Shown here one piece after another: positions 19,661-31,261 of a stretch of DNA of 64,000 nt; the first letter of the stretch is position 1, and the number at the start of each line of letters is the position of its first letter. The translations under genes and the position numbers were made by a program. The notes under the pieces were generated by a model that saw only the letters and a program-made list of their open reading frames with translations, was not told where the DNA came from and made no database searches. The stretch is from Ophthalmolycus amberensis (Eukaryota > Chordata > Actinopteri > Perciformes > Zoarcidae): contig JAFEUB010001048.1 in the NCBI GenBank assembly GCA_024529925.1, positions 1,041,001 to 1,105,000 on the forward strand. Direction: 5' to 3'.

Positions 19661-21118
19661 CACTTAAATTCTCAAGTGTTAAAGCAAGAACAAAAACATT
19701 TATAATGTCCTTTGGTGGGATTTTATTACACTTTATCAATACCGTATATGTAAACTGATATTCTTTGATGCCAGCACGTTGCCAATACAAAGGAAAATCA
19801 ACTGCACAACTAAAAGTAATATCAACAAATAAAATAAGTGAATGAAAGAAATGGAAATCAAAAGAAAACCACAAACAATTGCTTCTGCATTTGGATGTTT
19901 TAAATAGATACATTAAAGGTTGCCTTTTTTCAATCACAGTTCGGCAAAGATACAAAAGGACTACATGACTCTTTTTTTTTTGTTTGCTCTGTCGAGAAAA
20001 GAACTTGCAAATACACCGATGGTTTTCTGTGCACTTCTCGTCTGCTCAGGTGAAAACTATCCTCGGACCGTAATCGCAGGGAGCGTGGAGGCTCTAAGAT
20101 AGAAAAAGAATCAGACAGCTTTATTGGAGTATCTTTTTGCAGGAGAGGAGCGGCGGGGAGGGTAAGGGGCTTCTTACACATGTGCATCACTAACATCGGA
20201 CAAAAGAATCTTTCAACCAACATGGGTTTACAGAGTAACGTTCACGAAAGCACAGGTCTGTGGCAGCATGGCGAGGGGGTTTGGGACTGGAGGCAGGAGA
20301 GGGAGGGAGGATGAACAGGAGGGAGGATGAGATAGAGCTCAGGGTGAGAGGGGGGGAAGACAGAAAGCTAGAGAGGGATCAACGTGGGCAAGGTTTTTTG
20401 TGTCACAAAGTGGCAGTCCGGACGGATTTCCTTCTGTCCACAAAGCACTGACAGCAAAGAATGCTTCGTGTGTTTCCTCCTCTTTTTTGTCGAAAGCGGC
20501 ACGGTCGTATTTTAGGCCCCAGCCAGTCAGCCAGTCAGCCATTCAGCGCGGATGGCTTCTTTGAGATTTCTTCAGCGTCAGTCCAGCCAACATTAACTCG
20601 CGGAAGCGTCCCGCGGGGGGATCGACGGCCACTGTCGGCTCGCTCGAGAGCTGATTGGTCGCAGCTGTTGTTGCCGTGGCAATAAGAGGGGAAGTGAACG
20701 AGTCCGTCATCTTCAGTTATCCCTTCTCAAGCTGGAAGGAGCGCAAGTACCTGGTATGGCTTAGAATGGGAGGGGGTCTCATTGTTCTTTGCACATTTTA
20801 CTCTTAATAGGCAAAAGCTCTTTTTTTTTTATAATATCTGGCATTTTTAGAAGTATATGTTTTTTTTTCTTTCTATATATTCTTTGAAATTAAATGAAAA
20901 GTTTTTGCACTCATTTGTCTGGCACATTCCCTTTATCGTCAGCGCGAGTGTCCATTGAGTCTGGCGGCGGAGAAGCTCAGAACATTACAGTCCAGAAAGC
21001 TCATGGTTGTTTTTGTTTAATGGTTGTTGATTATTTGAAAGGGGGGGGGGGGGGGGTGGGGGAGGTTAAAGTGGAGGCGGCTAGGAGTTTATCACTCCCA
21101 CCAGGTCATGGGGCCTCT
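19661..21118 (-). other. ntng1: Probable ntng1 3' untranslated region
   Basis: This is the sequence between the ntng1 stop codon and the distal AATAAA. It includes a run of 16 G on the plus strand (21,041-21,056), so 16 C in the transcript. The extent is inferred. Confidence 0.4.
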
Positions 21119-21375
21119 TTAGAGCAGTGCGGGCCAGCAGGAGGCCTCTCTCAGCAGTGCCGAGCCCAGCAGCAGCAGCAGCAGCAGCCTGCGGGGCGAT
21201 GGAGGCGTCAGGGAGGCCTGGCCCGAGTCGGGGCCTCCGCAGCCACCCAACTCCGACTTGCAGCGGGGGTTCTCGCACAGCAGACCCGTGTAGTCTGAGG
21301 TACAGCTGCAGCGGACGTTGTTGACACACACCCCGCCATTTTGGCAGCGCAGGAGCTCGTTGTCACAAACCCGGG
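21119..21375 (-). CDS. ntng1: ntng1 terminal exon: EGF-like module and GPI-anchor signal
   Basis: The exon opens at TTAG|CCC, completes a split serine codon and reads RVCDNELLRCQNGGVC, then CSCTSDYTGLLCENPRC. That is a cysteine pattern of an EGF-like module matching the C-terminal module of netrin-G1. A linker with GGPDSGQ follows, corresponding to the SDSGQG region of mammalian netrin-G1 and a plausible omega-site area. The end is a hydrophobic tail with seven consecutive leucines and ALLREASCWPALL before TAA (21,119-21,121). The tail is what a GPI transamidase signal looks like: small residues, spacer, hydrophobic stretch, no cytoplasmic part. The Leu run is encoded by a CTG repeat. 84 codons plus stop; last exon of the gene. 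Confidence 0.95.
21167..21188 (-). repeat. ntng1: CTG trinucleotide repeat in the coding region
   Basis: Seven CAG units on the plus strand are read as CTG on the coding strand and give the seven-leucine core of the GPI signal. Confidence 0.95.
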
Positions 21376-21639
21376 CTAATGCAAAGACAGGAGAGAGGAG
21401 TCAGGATCAAACAGTCAACACAGTTTGGGTGACCCTTTACTTGAAGTGTACTGTGCTGCAGCAAAAACGTATCATAATTCAAATCATTAAATGATCTACT
21501 CCCCATTAAAATGAAAATGATCCCTGTGGGGAAATTAGGAATTCTCTCATGCTCCAATTCTAACAAATCAAAAACTCACAAAAGGTCTTCTTCAAGTAAA
21601 GTGTTACCGCATTTTATTCCAGATTTGATTTTGCTGAAC

Positions 21640-21800
21640 TTCGACATTTTGGGAAATAGGCTTATTCAATTAATTTCTGCCACTTTGATGAGGTCAATAC
21701 AACTCTTATATCTGTACAGTCGATATGGAGCTAGAGACAGCAGCCAGTTAGCTTAGCTGAGTTCATATCTCTTTTCGTTAATCTGAAAAATCGGAAGTGT
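21640..21800 (+). repeat. Teleost dispersed repeat copy (plus orientation)
   Basis: ACATTTTGGGAAATAGGCTTA, then CTGTACAGTCGATATGGAGC and CAGCCAGTTAGCTTAGCTGA follow the order of a very common fish interspersed repeat. A copy in the opposite orientation is at 29,912-30,160. Confidence 0.55.
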
Positions 21801-24800
21801 AAAAACACCATTTTGTTGTTTCATGAGTGTTTTTTTTGTGCCAGCTGGTTGCTTGGAAATATTCCCTTATGGGCACATACACCTCTGTAAAACGGCAAAT
21901 TGACCATTTAAACACTAATCGGCTGCTGCCTCCAGCTTCATATCAATAGCATAGGAGATGTAAGAGTGATTATATATCAATATCATGATCTTACTCTCAA
22001 CAAGACAGCCAATAAGCTGATTTCCCAAAATGTAGAACTATTGCTCCAACATTATACTATATTTGGTATATATACTGGATTTGCAAAAAAAAAAAAATCC
22101 CTGATATGAAATATATATTATTCTTCAAGGGAAACTACAGTGCATGCATCTTAATTACATCAGTCAATATTTTACTATATCAGGTTAGTAATGTTAGTCT
22201 AACTCGTTGGGTAAAAGCACACACGTTAAAGCCACCAGGTGTAGAATTAGAAAACGTGTACCTTTAGCGCCCCCTGTGGTAGTACCAAAACAGACATTGA
22301 TTTTCACAAAGATTGTCTCATTTTTTATATAAAACTTGTGCCATCACAACAATTTCAAAGATGGCATAATTACATCAAGTATGTAGACAAAGTGGATTTA
22401 TAGGATTCTTTCATCACATGTAGTATTCTAGTTTAACTTTAATGTTTTAAAATTCCCTTCACGAATTTCATTATTTCCTTATAAAAACAAACTATACAAT
22501 TGAACATCCTCCTAATAATATGACGTGCAATCAAACATCATGGCACCTTTAAAAGTTACAGCACAGAAGAATGATCCTCTTTTGTTTTGTAAACGTAATC
22601 ATTCCGTCTGTTGCGTGAGTACATTCCCTCCTTGTTTACGTCTTTCATAACAAAGCTGATTAAAGACTCGTCCCATCAGCGGTGTTGCTGCACAGAAGTC
22701 ATCAAAGCCTGACAGGCTTCCCCCCAAACAGCATTGTCTTTAGACAAACCGAACATCAGGTGAAAATTGGTGTATATTTAGAGCTGGGACACCGAGGCCA
22801 GTCTATTCCCAGTGGAGGCAAGCTGTCAGGCAAGCTGGAGGCAAACAAAGCAGCGGCGCACAAACTAATAAACCAACAGAGACAAATAAACAGTGATAAA
22901 CACAGGGGCCACTTCTGCCCATTTCAGTCCTTTATGGGAGTGGAAAACAATGTGGTGAGCAATCTATGAACTCTATGGGACATAAATATCACAATAACAA
23001 ATATCAGGCCTCTCTCCTGATACTCAGGATTGGACACATGCTGTCTCCCAGGAATAGCCAAATGGGGCTTTGATGCGAGGCTTGTTAAGAGACATTGACT
23101 CTGTGAATCCTATTTGTGCCATGTCTGTTTTGCAGGAGAAAGGGGACCTGCTGTTTGGCTCAGTACGTTCTGCTCCAGGCCACAGCTCACCCAATTACCA
23201 TACACAACGAGATCCAAATAAGACATCTGAACTCTGCCGTTGTCTTTTTGTCCCTCTGACTGACATATCAATTTCATGACAAATTCAACCACTCAGCAGG
23301 AAATAAAGTAATGTGTCAATAAAACATCAATCAGTTTCTTTTCTTTAGAGAGCCATTGTTCTCTTGGTTTTCTCAGCAGCTAAACTTGGTAGTAAAACGT
23401 CTCCTTCAAGATGACAAGGAAGAACTTATTAATTAAAGAATCGTGTTTTTCCCCACCAGGCCTTGATATGATCAGTTCACTACAGAGACTCCTTTAATTA
23501 GACAATGACTTTTCATCATGTCCATCTTATCTCTCATTGCTTTCATGATAAAATACGTTGTGTATTTCTAAAGATATTAATAGTGGTTTGTATTATTTAT
23601 GTGCTCTAAATGTATCATAAAAACACTGGAAATGATGTGCAATACAACATTGTATATTCAAATCTTTTCAAAGTAAAAAAACAGCCCAAGGTCTACCAAC
23701 AGGCCAGAGCATGAGGGGCCTGGAGGATAAGCTCAAGCTATGCTAATTTGATAAGACAAGCAAAATGAAGGCAGCTTTAAAAAAAAGTGCAGCCTTCTCC
23801 TGCACTACAAATGTGACAAAAGAGCTTTGTGACATTGGCACAATATTTGATTTTCACCCTACTCAGGAAGGCATTTCATACTTGGAAGACATTACAACCC
23901 TGACTTGTTTATTAAGTCTACAGAAGCTTAAAGAGTAGCTTTCAGGAATGATACTTGTTAGGTGATAACAGAAGTAAGTGTGTTAATGGTGATTATGTTA
24001 TGGTCATCTCCAAATCAAGTTGGTTGAAGGGTTTTTGTTTGAGCTGCAAACTAATTTCAGCAGAAATCTTAAGCTAAATCCAACTATCGCTAACTTCAGC
24101 AGGTATTACTCCTGTGTCAAACAATTATATAATGTCAGTGAGTATGAATTCAGCTGAGTTGGTTTAGGAATAAATGTTGGCTAACAATAGCTGTGTGCGA
24201 TATCTCCAGCAGCAGGGATACTTTCCTCAGGTTGCAGGTTTTACCCTCAATTTAGAACTGGTTCACTGTCCAGAAACGACAGCAACATGAGGTATTTCAT
24301 GTAATTCTGCGAGGCAAGGTTGGAAAATGTTATTTACTTCTGACTTTCAGCAGTAAGTAGAGAAGCAGCCTTTGCTAGCTCGGTGTGATTTATGTTTAAA
24401 TATCAATATTGAGAGTGAATCTTCATTTTACGGTTAACCACTACTTTAAATATTAACTGTGCATGGTGCTCAAAACGGCGTTCAGTTGACTTCAAAGTAA
24501 ACCTCAGGTAATGGCCGACCCCTGCAGGCAAAGTGCTTCATTTGCTGCCAATTAAGCAACGCTAAAGTCCAAAATTAATGTTTTTTTAAACATGCAGTAG
24601 CAAGTTTGTCAAAGATGTAAACTACAATGAGATTAAAGGTTCTCCAACAATGTGAAGGAGAGAGCAAAACCTGAGGGCACACAAAGTACCAGCATGGGGC
24701 ATTATGTTTTTATATACTAAAGATGGGTATTCTAAGGATGAGTGTGGAATTATGCTGAAAGCCTGAAAACTCATTTGGTGGAGGATGAATTCTTCTTAGA

Positions 24801-25514
24801 GCTCTGCACCTTTATCTCTCTTCAATCCCTCACATTAACCATTTTCTCGGCATGTAAACAGAGCCAGCGCAGGCAGTAAATGACAAGATTTGTAGCGTTT
24901 GCTTTTGATATGAGTGATAATATTTAGAGAGGGGCCCGATGAACTAGGTGTGCCTGTCTGGGACTGTGATGTGTTTGACGAGAGATTTGAGTTTTAATTG
25001 CATTCTTCAGTCTGCATGCAGATCGAGTCTTGTCCATGCACATAAATACTGCAGCAGTGGGGAAGCAAGGGGAGGTCAAGACTGAAAAGTTTTCAAACTA
25101 TTTCTGCTGTGGAATAATTCAAGCATTAGAAGCTCCTTGGGCAGGCATTATTACCAGGGTTTCCCATTTTAAACTTTTTTGTCGAAAACTTTTTGTGAAG
25201 CCAATGTGAGATCAAGTTCACTATAAAACAGCTATGTGTGTTTTCCACTTTGAACCCAGTTTTTGTTAAGTTATTTTTTTTAATTCCCGTGGAAAACTGG
25301 CTTTTTAAGTTATTGCCAGAGCAGTAAGGGATTTATTTTATCTACTAAAACATCTACAACAAGACATGGAGAAATCCATAGCCGAGGCAAAAATACTCAT
25401 TCCTCCATCGTGGCCTCAGTGGACCAGAATGCAATGCAGTCAGGGCTTTCATCTTTGCAGATCGTCAGTAAAGTAGTGTGTAAAACCTGGTGCATTCTTC
25501 ACCAGGGCCGAATA

Positions 25515-25795
25515 TAATGGTGTGTTCACACCAAATGCAAAGGAACTCTTTGCCCTTTGTTTCTTACGCTAGTTTGACCGCAAGATCATTTGTGTTTATT
25601 TGCTTCACTTGCGTGAGACACACTGAAGAGAAGGCTGCTTTGCACATATTGTGGAAGTCCCAGATATGTTGTAAAACCAAACGAGTTCGGATCGATCAGT
25701 GCTAGGCTATGCTAACATTGTAGCCGTGTGAAAAGGTCGCCTTCTGGTTGTTGTTTTTTTTGGTTTGGTGTGAAGATACCATAACACCACACCAT
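25515..25795. repeat. Probable non-autonomous DNA transposon (GTGTTCACACCAAA end)
   Basis: The left side has TGGTGTGTTCACACCAAATG and the right side has TTTGGTTTGGTGTGAAGA, an imperfect inverted arrangement around about 250 bp. No coding capacity. The family is not assigned. Confidence 0.4.
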
Positions 25796-28308
25796 TGTTC
25801 TTCTTTTTCTCTTTTTGATATTGCTATTATAATCACACACGTATAGCACAGGAAACACCTTCTTTCCGTGAAAGGCATTCTGGGAAATATAGTTAAATGT
25901 GTCGAATGAAATAAATAGGTTTAAGGGCAGTGGGCACGCTACAGAATAAATTCTAATTCAATCACAAAAGAACACACATCTTTCATGTAAATAAAACGCC
26001 CCCAAGTTGGATTTCTTCATTTTGCACATGATCAAGTGTTGCAGTATCTCTTTAGTCTCATTGTAGGAAGAGTGAAAGTTTGAGACTTAGAAGTTTTGAG
26101 AACATACAAATACTTCACACAAGCATGTTTGTTTGATTTTCTAATCACTGCTTCATAGCTAATCTGACAAATAAAACTACAGATCTATTCTGTGCTCGGT
26201 GTCTTCCCATCTGTTTGACATGTTTTCTTTTCACTCATTTTTACTTTCCTTGTTTCTTGTAAAATTGTAATTACTCCTGTTGTACAGCTCAGTATTATCT
26301 GAGTAGTGAGTTTGTATTTGCATTTATAACATGTTGGCATGTGAACCATACAAACTTATGCCTTCCCCTCTACCTTTTGTGTAGAAACAGTTGTATTCAC
26401 ACTATATCATTGATAAGGGTCAGGAACTGCTGAACTATGCACATGACTTTAAAGCACTTGTATTTACATGTTGCAGACTAACAAAGGCTAAATAATAATA
26501 GTAATAATAAGAGTATTGGTGTTATTTTTAACATATTAGTGTCAAGCTGCATACACTGCATCTTATAGTGCATTGAGGTCTATTGTGGCTGCCGTCATAC
26601 AGCAGAAAGCTTTGGTCTCTTTGATGATGGATTTATTCTTTATTGTTGAACACCAATAGCGAATAGTAGTTCCTAAAAAGCCTTTGCTGTTATTTTGAGG
26701 GACTAACATTACAACCTGTCGTTTACAAATTTCCTCAAAGAGCTATAGCTCAACAATTGTTCAATGCAACGATTAATTATATATAATTGTGATATTGTAT
26801 TTTTAACACTGATAAATAATCTAGCTAAATTATAGAATGCCTTATTTTTTTCATTATTCATAAAAATAAAAATAAATATTGCCAGTTGAAATCCTTGTAC
26901 TATAAAGATATTATCATTTTTTTGTGCCATTGGCCAAGTGGTTCTTCATTTTATTTTCTTCCTGCTATATTTTCTTCAATACCTCTTTCTGTTTGTTTGA
27001 ATAATTCATCACAAAATAGATGAAGGCGTCATTTATCTCTGCTCAAAGTTTTTGCTGTGCATTTATTGTGCTGTGCCTCTCATTCACATTCCTCTGATTG
27101 GATCAGAAAGTATTTCAGGCTCGGCGATTGGATGAATACTTCATAGGAAGCAGACCAACTGCTGACATTCGTCATGATAATGTTACACTGGCTAAATCCT
27201 TAACTCCACGGGAAGAAATAGAGGCCGCCACTAGAAATTAATCCCTCAAAATCCCGTCACCCTACAATGTTGAGGCACCTGATTTAGGACGCCATTGTTA
27301 GCCAGGACAGAGATTAATGTTGAGCTACAGGAGGAGGGCAAATAGATGTCACCACCATGTGGAAAAGGTCTATAATTCTGATGTAACTTAATCACAGTTA
27401 CAAACAGTGACACAGAGATGGGTAATGATTGGTCAAATGCTAATTGGCAGCAATTACTAACTCGTCTGACAATAAGTTATGTAAGTTACAAGACAAGTAA
27501 TTGCTCCAAACAGGCCAAATCCTTTGCGCCCAAACTGTAGGTTAATTTGTCAAAACATATGCAGCATGAACAGCGTTTGCAATGGTGATTTTGTATCTTA
27601 AAGATCTTTTTTTATCTGTCAGAGTTAAAATCATTCCTCATGAGGTGAGTACTTTATTATGGCTACCTCCTGTAGGTTTGTCACCAAAAAAATAAATAAA
27701 CAAATGAAAAATTGGTGACATTTGAAAACAAATGACTACATGGGGCATGCATTGCAAAATGACCGGGGGGCATATAGACAATAATGAATGGGCTGGAGAT
27801 CAAAATGACCTGCATTCTCCCTTGAAAAATGTTAGCGTTGGATGACATTGTCCTGTTGTGAGCTGGCGAGGGGGTGATGGCTACTCAAACAGATCACAGG
27901 CAGCCTGTCAAGCAGTCAACATTGACTCAGCTGTTGTTTTGTTGGTGTGCGACATGGCTGGATAACTGAGTTACGGAGCAGCATGCACCCTGCCATGCCA
28001 TTGCCTTTTCTCTATTTGAGCCACACAGGGCACCTGCTGATATTACACTGTTAACTCGGCCGCAGCGAGTGTGAAATGCAGGTTCACTTGGTGAATGAAA
28101 TGGCTTAGTTTATTGAGTTAGATCGTGTTATGGGTTAGGTCTGTATTTGTCAAGGCAGCTGGGCAGTCCTGCACATGTGCAGCACATTCTTCCAGGCAAA
28201 GCTCAGGAATCAAGAGAGAGAAGAAATCAGAGAGAGGTAGCAGAGAGAGACAGAGCTGAGGGAGAGAACAGTCGTGAGCTGCGTGGGGAGGTTTGTGGTT
28301 CTACTTAC

Positions 28309-28443
28309 ATTTGCAGCCATCGTCCCACAAATAGCCGGGTAGACACTGCTGACACTTAGGCCCTGTAGTGCCCTCCTTACATATACAAAATCCTGTGCCA
28401 TTACAGCGATCACTGACTGAGCCAAAGGGATTACAATTACACT
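28309..28443 (-). CDS. ntng1: ntng1 exon: laminin-type EGF domain 3
   Basis: This 135-nt exon starts after TTTTCCAG and ends before GTAAGT. It completes a split Glu codon, encodes 44 residues and leaves one base for the next exon. The product reads ECNCNPFGSVSDRCNGTG, then FCICKEGTTGPKCQQCLPG and YLWDDGCK: eight cysteines in the laminin-EGF pattern with an NGT glycosylation sequon. It corresponds to the LE3 exon of netrin-G1. Being phase 1-1, it can be included or skipped without frame change; alternative use of this region is known for NTNG1 in mammals. Confidence 0.96.
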
Positions 28444-29911
28444 CTGGAAAAACAAGACACACACATACACACACAGGCTGGAAACAGGGTGGTGCTTTGA
28501 CTTTACCGGCACACGTCTAGGATTTTCACAGCGTGGACCTCGTTCCTCGAGCTCAATTATAAGCTCAACTATTGCAACAAGAAGCTTACTCATCTTTAAC
28601 TGGTAAAAAGAGAGATTTAAAAATAGATTTAAAGACATAGAGAAAAAATGCTACCATTTCAACTGTAATGGAGACAGAATGAGAAAAGAATGACTGACGC
28701 TAGATGCATGAACACTTTGTATTCATTACAGCATATTTGTGAATATTATAGAAATATTTTACTGTTATATAGCTATACAACGTGCAATGAGCAAATATGC
28801 AAAGTATTATCAGTTGCTTTGATTTAAGGTGAACAAAGAGAGCTAATCGGCACATACTTTTCCAAAATCATATTCATTCATACAGGTATGGACAGAAAAA
28901 GATGAAAGGAGGAGAGAGGAAATGTGATGAGCAGGTATCAGATGGAAAATGGCAAGAAAGAGTGATTGGTTATAGAAGAATGAGAGTACAGCACATTGAA
29001 ATGGGCATTGTTGTAATATGTTCTTTAATTCTCTCTAATTTTCAAATGGATGTACATATTGCCTAGAAATTTGGCATAATCCTCAAATGCCTATTTGTCA
29101 ATAACAGAAGAAAACGGCCATTAGCCACAATTAGATTTGGAATAAATAACCTCTGTGAAATAACAACCTGTCAAGTCTCTGGTGTCCTACGCTCAACTGA
29201 CCTTCCAGCTTTCCACAGCGACTGGAGCACTCTGCAGTCAAAGTGACACCTATTTTGACAGTCCCTGACCATCACATTGCACCTTCTGTGGCTGTGCTGG
29301 CTGCACCCGAGTGACATCCGGGGGTCAGGCAAGAGGAGAGAGGTGACGGCAAGTGACAAACGGGAGGGTCAGTGTGAGAGAGGCAGGGTGATGGTGAGTT
29401 TGGCACAAGGTAACGCCTCAGTGACTCTTAATGCCTTGTGACGGGTTTCAGCTGCTACTCTTGAGGCCATTTCATGTATATGACATATGCATTTGTGTGG
29501 CACCTCTGACTGGCGGTGTGACTTCCCTGCGACATTTCTCTCAGAACTCTTGTTGCTTGTCAGACTCTCCCCTCAGGACTCACAAATGCACCTGGCACTG
29601 AGCACTGAGAACTCACAGTCCACATGCTTGCTAAAGAATCCAATAGGGAACCAACCGATTGCCTTAGGAACTAGGTGAAATGAAATTTTCACATACTTTT
29701 TCACTTAAGAAAAACAGATGATGCAGTGTATGAATGCCTGCATAAAGGTCATGGACAAAATAACAGAAACACCGGATGAAAATGGCCTTTTAACTTTGAC
29801 ATCACAAAGGTGATCTGTCTTCACTTCTGACTTCTGAGTCATATTGATGAGGTGACAAGCCAAATAGTAAAATTACATGTACCGTAATCACAAATGATGT
29901 AGTTACTAAGG

Positions 29912-30160
29912 ATGACATTTTGAGAAATATTAGCATAATGATGGGAAACAGAAGGATACAGCTAGCCTGGCACCGTCTGAAAGGCTTTTACAATTCAGTT
30001 TTTGTACAGATTAATCAAAGGACATAGGCTATGATCTGTTGATTAATTAACTTGTATATTTTGTTACCTTTGGACAGACCCAGGGTAGCTGTTTCCCCTT
30101 CTTTCTAGTCCGTGCAATGCTAAGCTAAACTGCTGCTTGCTCTAGCTTCATTTTTAATGT
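29912..30160 (-). repeat. Teleost dispersed repeat copy (minus orientation)
   Basis: Read on the minus strand: GAAGCTAGAGCAAGCAGCAG, TTTAGCTTAGCATTGC, GGGGAAACAGCTACC, GGTCTGTCCAAAGGTAAC. This is the second half of the same family as 21,640-21,800. Confidence 0.6.
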
Positions 30161-30237
30161 AAAGACATGAGACTGTTTTCGGTGTTTCCATTAGTTTGTG
30201 CACATGCTTAAATTCTTTTTAATCAATGCTTGGGTCC

Positions 30238-30725
30238 AAACCAATTGTAACGCACTTTATTATTACGTAAACGCTAGCAGCTAGAAACCAATTGTAACGC
30301 ACTACATTAATGTGAGCTAGGAGCTATGAACCAATTATAACACACTACATTAGGAGCTATGAACCAATTATAACACACTACATTAATGTGAGCTAGCAGC
30401 TATGAACCAATTATAACACACTACATTAATGTGAGCTAGCAGCTATGAACCAATTGCAACACACAACATTAATGTGAGCTAGCAGCTATGAACCAATTCT
30501 AACACACAACATTAATGTGAGCTAGCAGCTATGAACCAATTCTAACACACAACATTAATGTGAGCTAGCAGCTATGAACCAATTCTAACACACAACATTA
30601 ATGTGAGCTAGCAGCTATGAACCAATTCTAACACACAACATTAATGTGAGCTAGCAGCTATGAACCAATTCTAACACACAACATTAATGTGAGCTAGCAG
30701 CTATGAACCAATTCTAACACACTAC
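30238..30725. repeat. 43-bp minisatellite, about 11 copies, in an ntng1 intron
   Basis: The unit runs GAACCAATTCTAACACACAA, CATTAATGTGAGCTAGCAGC, TAT, repeated head to tail. The first copies are divergent (GTAACGCACT variants, one shortened unit near 30,345); the central and right copies are near-identical. There are no spacers. Confidence 0.95.
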
Positions 30726-31093
30726 AGCAATAAATACAAGCTAACTGTGATACTGTATCAGTCTAGAGTGATTAAAACCATGCCTGAAAGGAATGACTGA
30801 AAACCACCAAGCATTCTGATTATATTTTATATTTTAGTATTTGACTAAAGCTGATGGACTAGTGTCCTCCATATAAAACTCCACCATTTTGCAAAAGCAG
30901 AAGAAGCAAACAGGAAGATGTGGAGACCACCAAAATACATGGGACAAGAGGATGTAAGGGTGATGAAGCGGTGGGGGATGAACGATGACACTGGTAACTG
31001 GCTCTGGTAACGAGTCAAACACAGGAGGTGAGGCAAGGAAAGTGTTTGTGTGACAGCAGGGTGGCAGTGAAAGGGGCCAGGTGGGGGACTAAC

Positions 31094-31261
31094 CTATGCA
31101 AACATTTTCATCGTCCAGTTCTGCCGAGGTATTGCGGTAGTAGCCCAGCTTGCATAGCTGGCAGTGCTGGCCCCTAGTGTTGTGCTTACAGCTCACGCAA
31201 ATGACGGTGTTTAGCAGCTCGATGTAGCTGCATCGGTTGGAGTGGCCGAAGCATTCGCAGT
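31094..31261 (-). CDS. ntng1: ntng1 exon: laminin-type EGF domain 2
   Basis: This 168-nt exon begins after TTTGCAAG and ends before GTTAGT. With the microexon's last base it forms an Asn codon, then encodes 55 residues: CECFGHSNRCSYIELLNTVI, then CVSCKHNTRGQHCQLCKLGY, then YRNTSAELDDENVCI. There are eight cysteines and an NTS sequon. The closeness to mammalian netrin-G1 LE2 is the strongest evidence for gene identity. If the microexon is skipped the split codon becomes Tyr and the frame is unchanged. The AAG acceptor is weaker than CAG or TAG, which could favour regulated inclusion. Confidence 0.97.

Larger units (their letters stand above)
21376..28308 (-). other. ntng1: ntng1 intron between LE3 exon and terminal exon
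   Basis: 6,933 bp, AT-rich. It contains dispersed repeats around 21,640-21,800, 22,236-22,310 (TTTAGCGCCCCCTGTGG type) and 25,515-25,795. No additional coding exon was recognised. Confidence 0.7.
28444..31093 (-). other. ntng1: ntng1 intron between LE2 and LE3 exons
   Basis: 2,650 bp holding a teleost dispersed repeat copy (29,912-30,160) and a 43-bp minisatellite (30,238-30,725). No further coding exon is supported. Confidence 0.7.

Noticed and set aside
20894..21331. Plus-strand and alternative minus frames over the terminal ntng1 exon (poly-Gln or poly-Ala)
   Set aside because: Produced by the CAG/CTG repeat read in other frames; the netrin-G1 frame has the EGF cysteines and GPI signal.
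29171..29359. Cysteine-containing minus-strand frame in the LE2-LE3 intron (CSQHSHRRCNVMVRDCQN)
   Set aside because: Splice-like sites exist, but they would give a phase 2-2 exon, incompatible with the phase-1 junctions of the flanking exons; no similarity to netrin modules.
30238..30725. CRISPR-like array
   Set aside because: Direct 43-bp repeats with no spacers in a vertebrate intron: a minisatellite.
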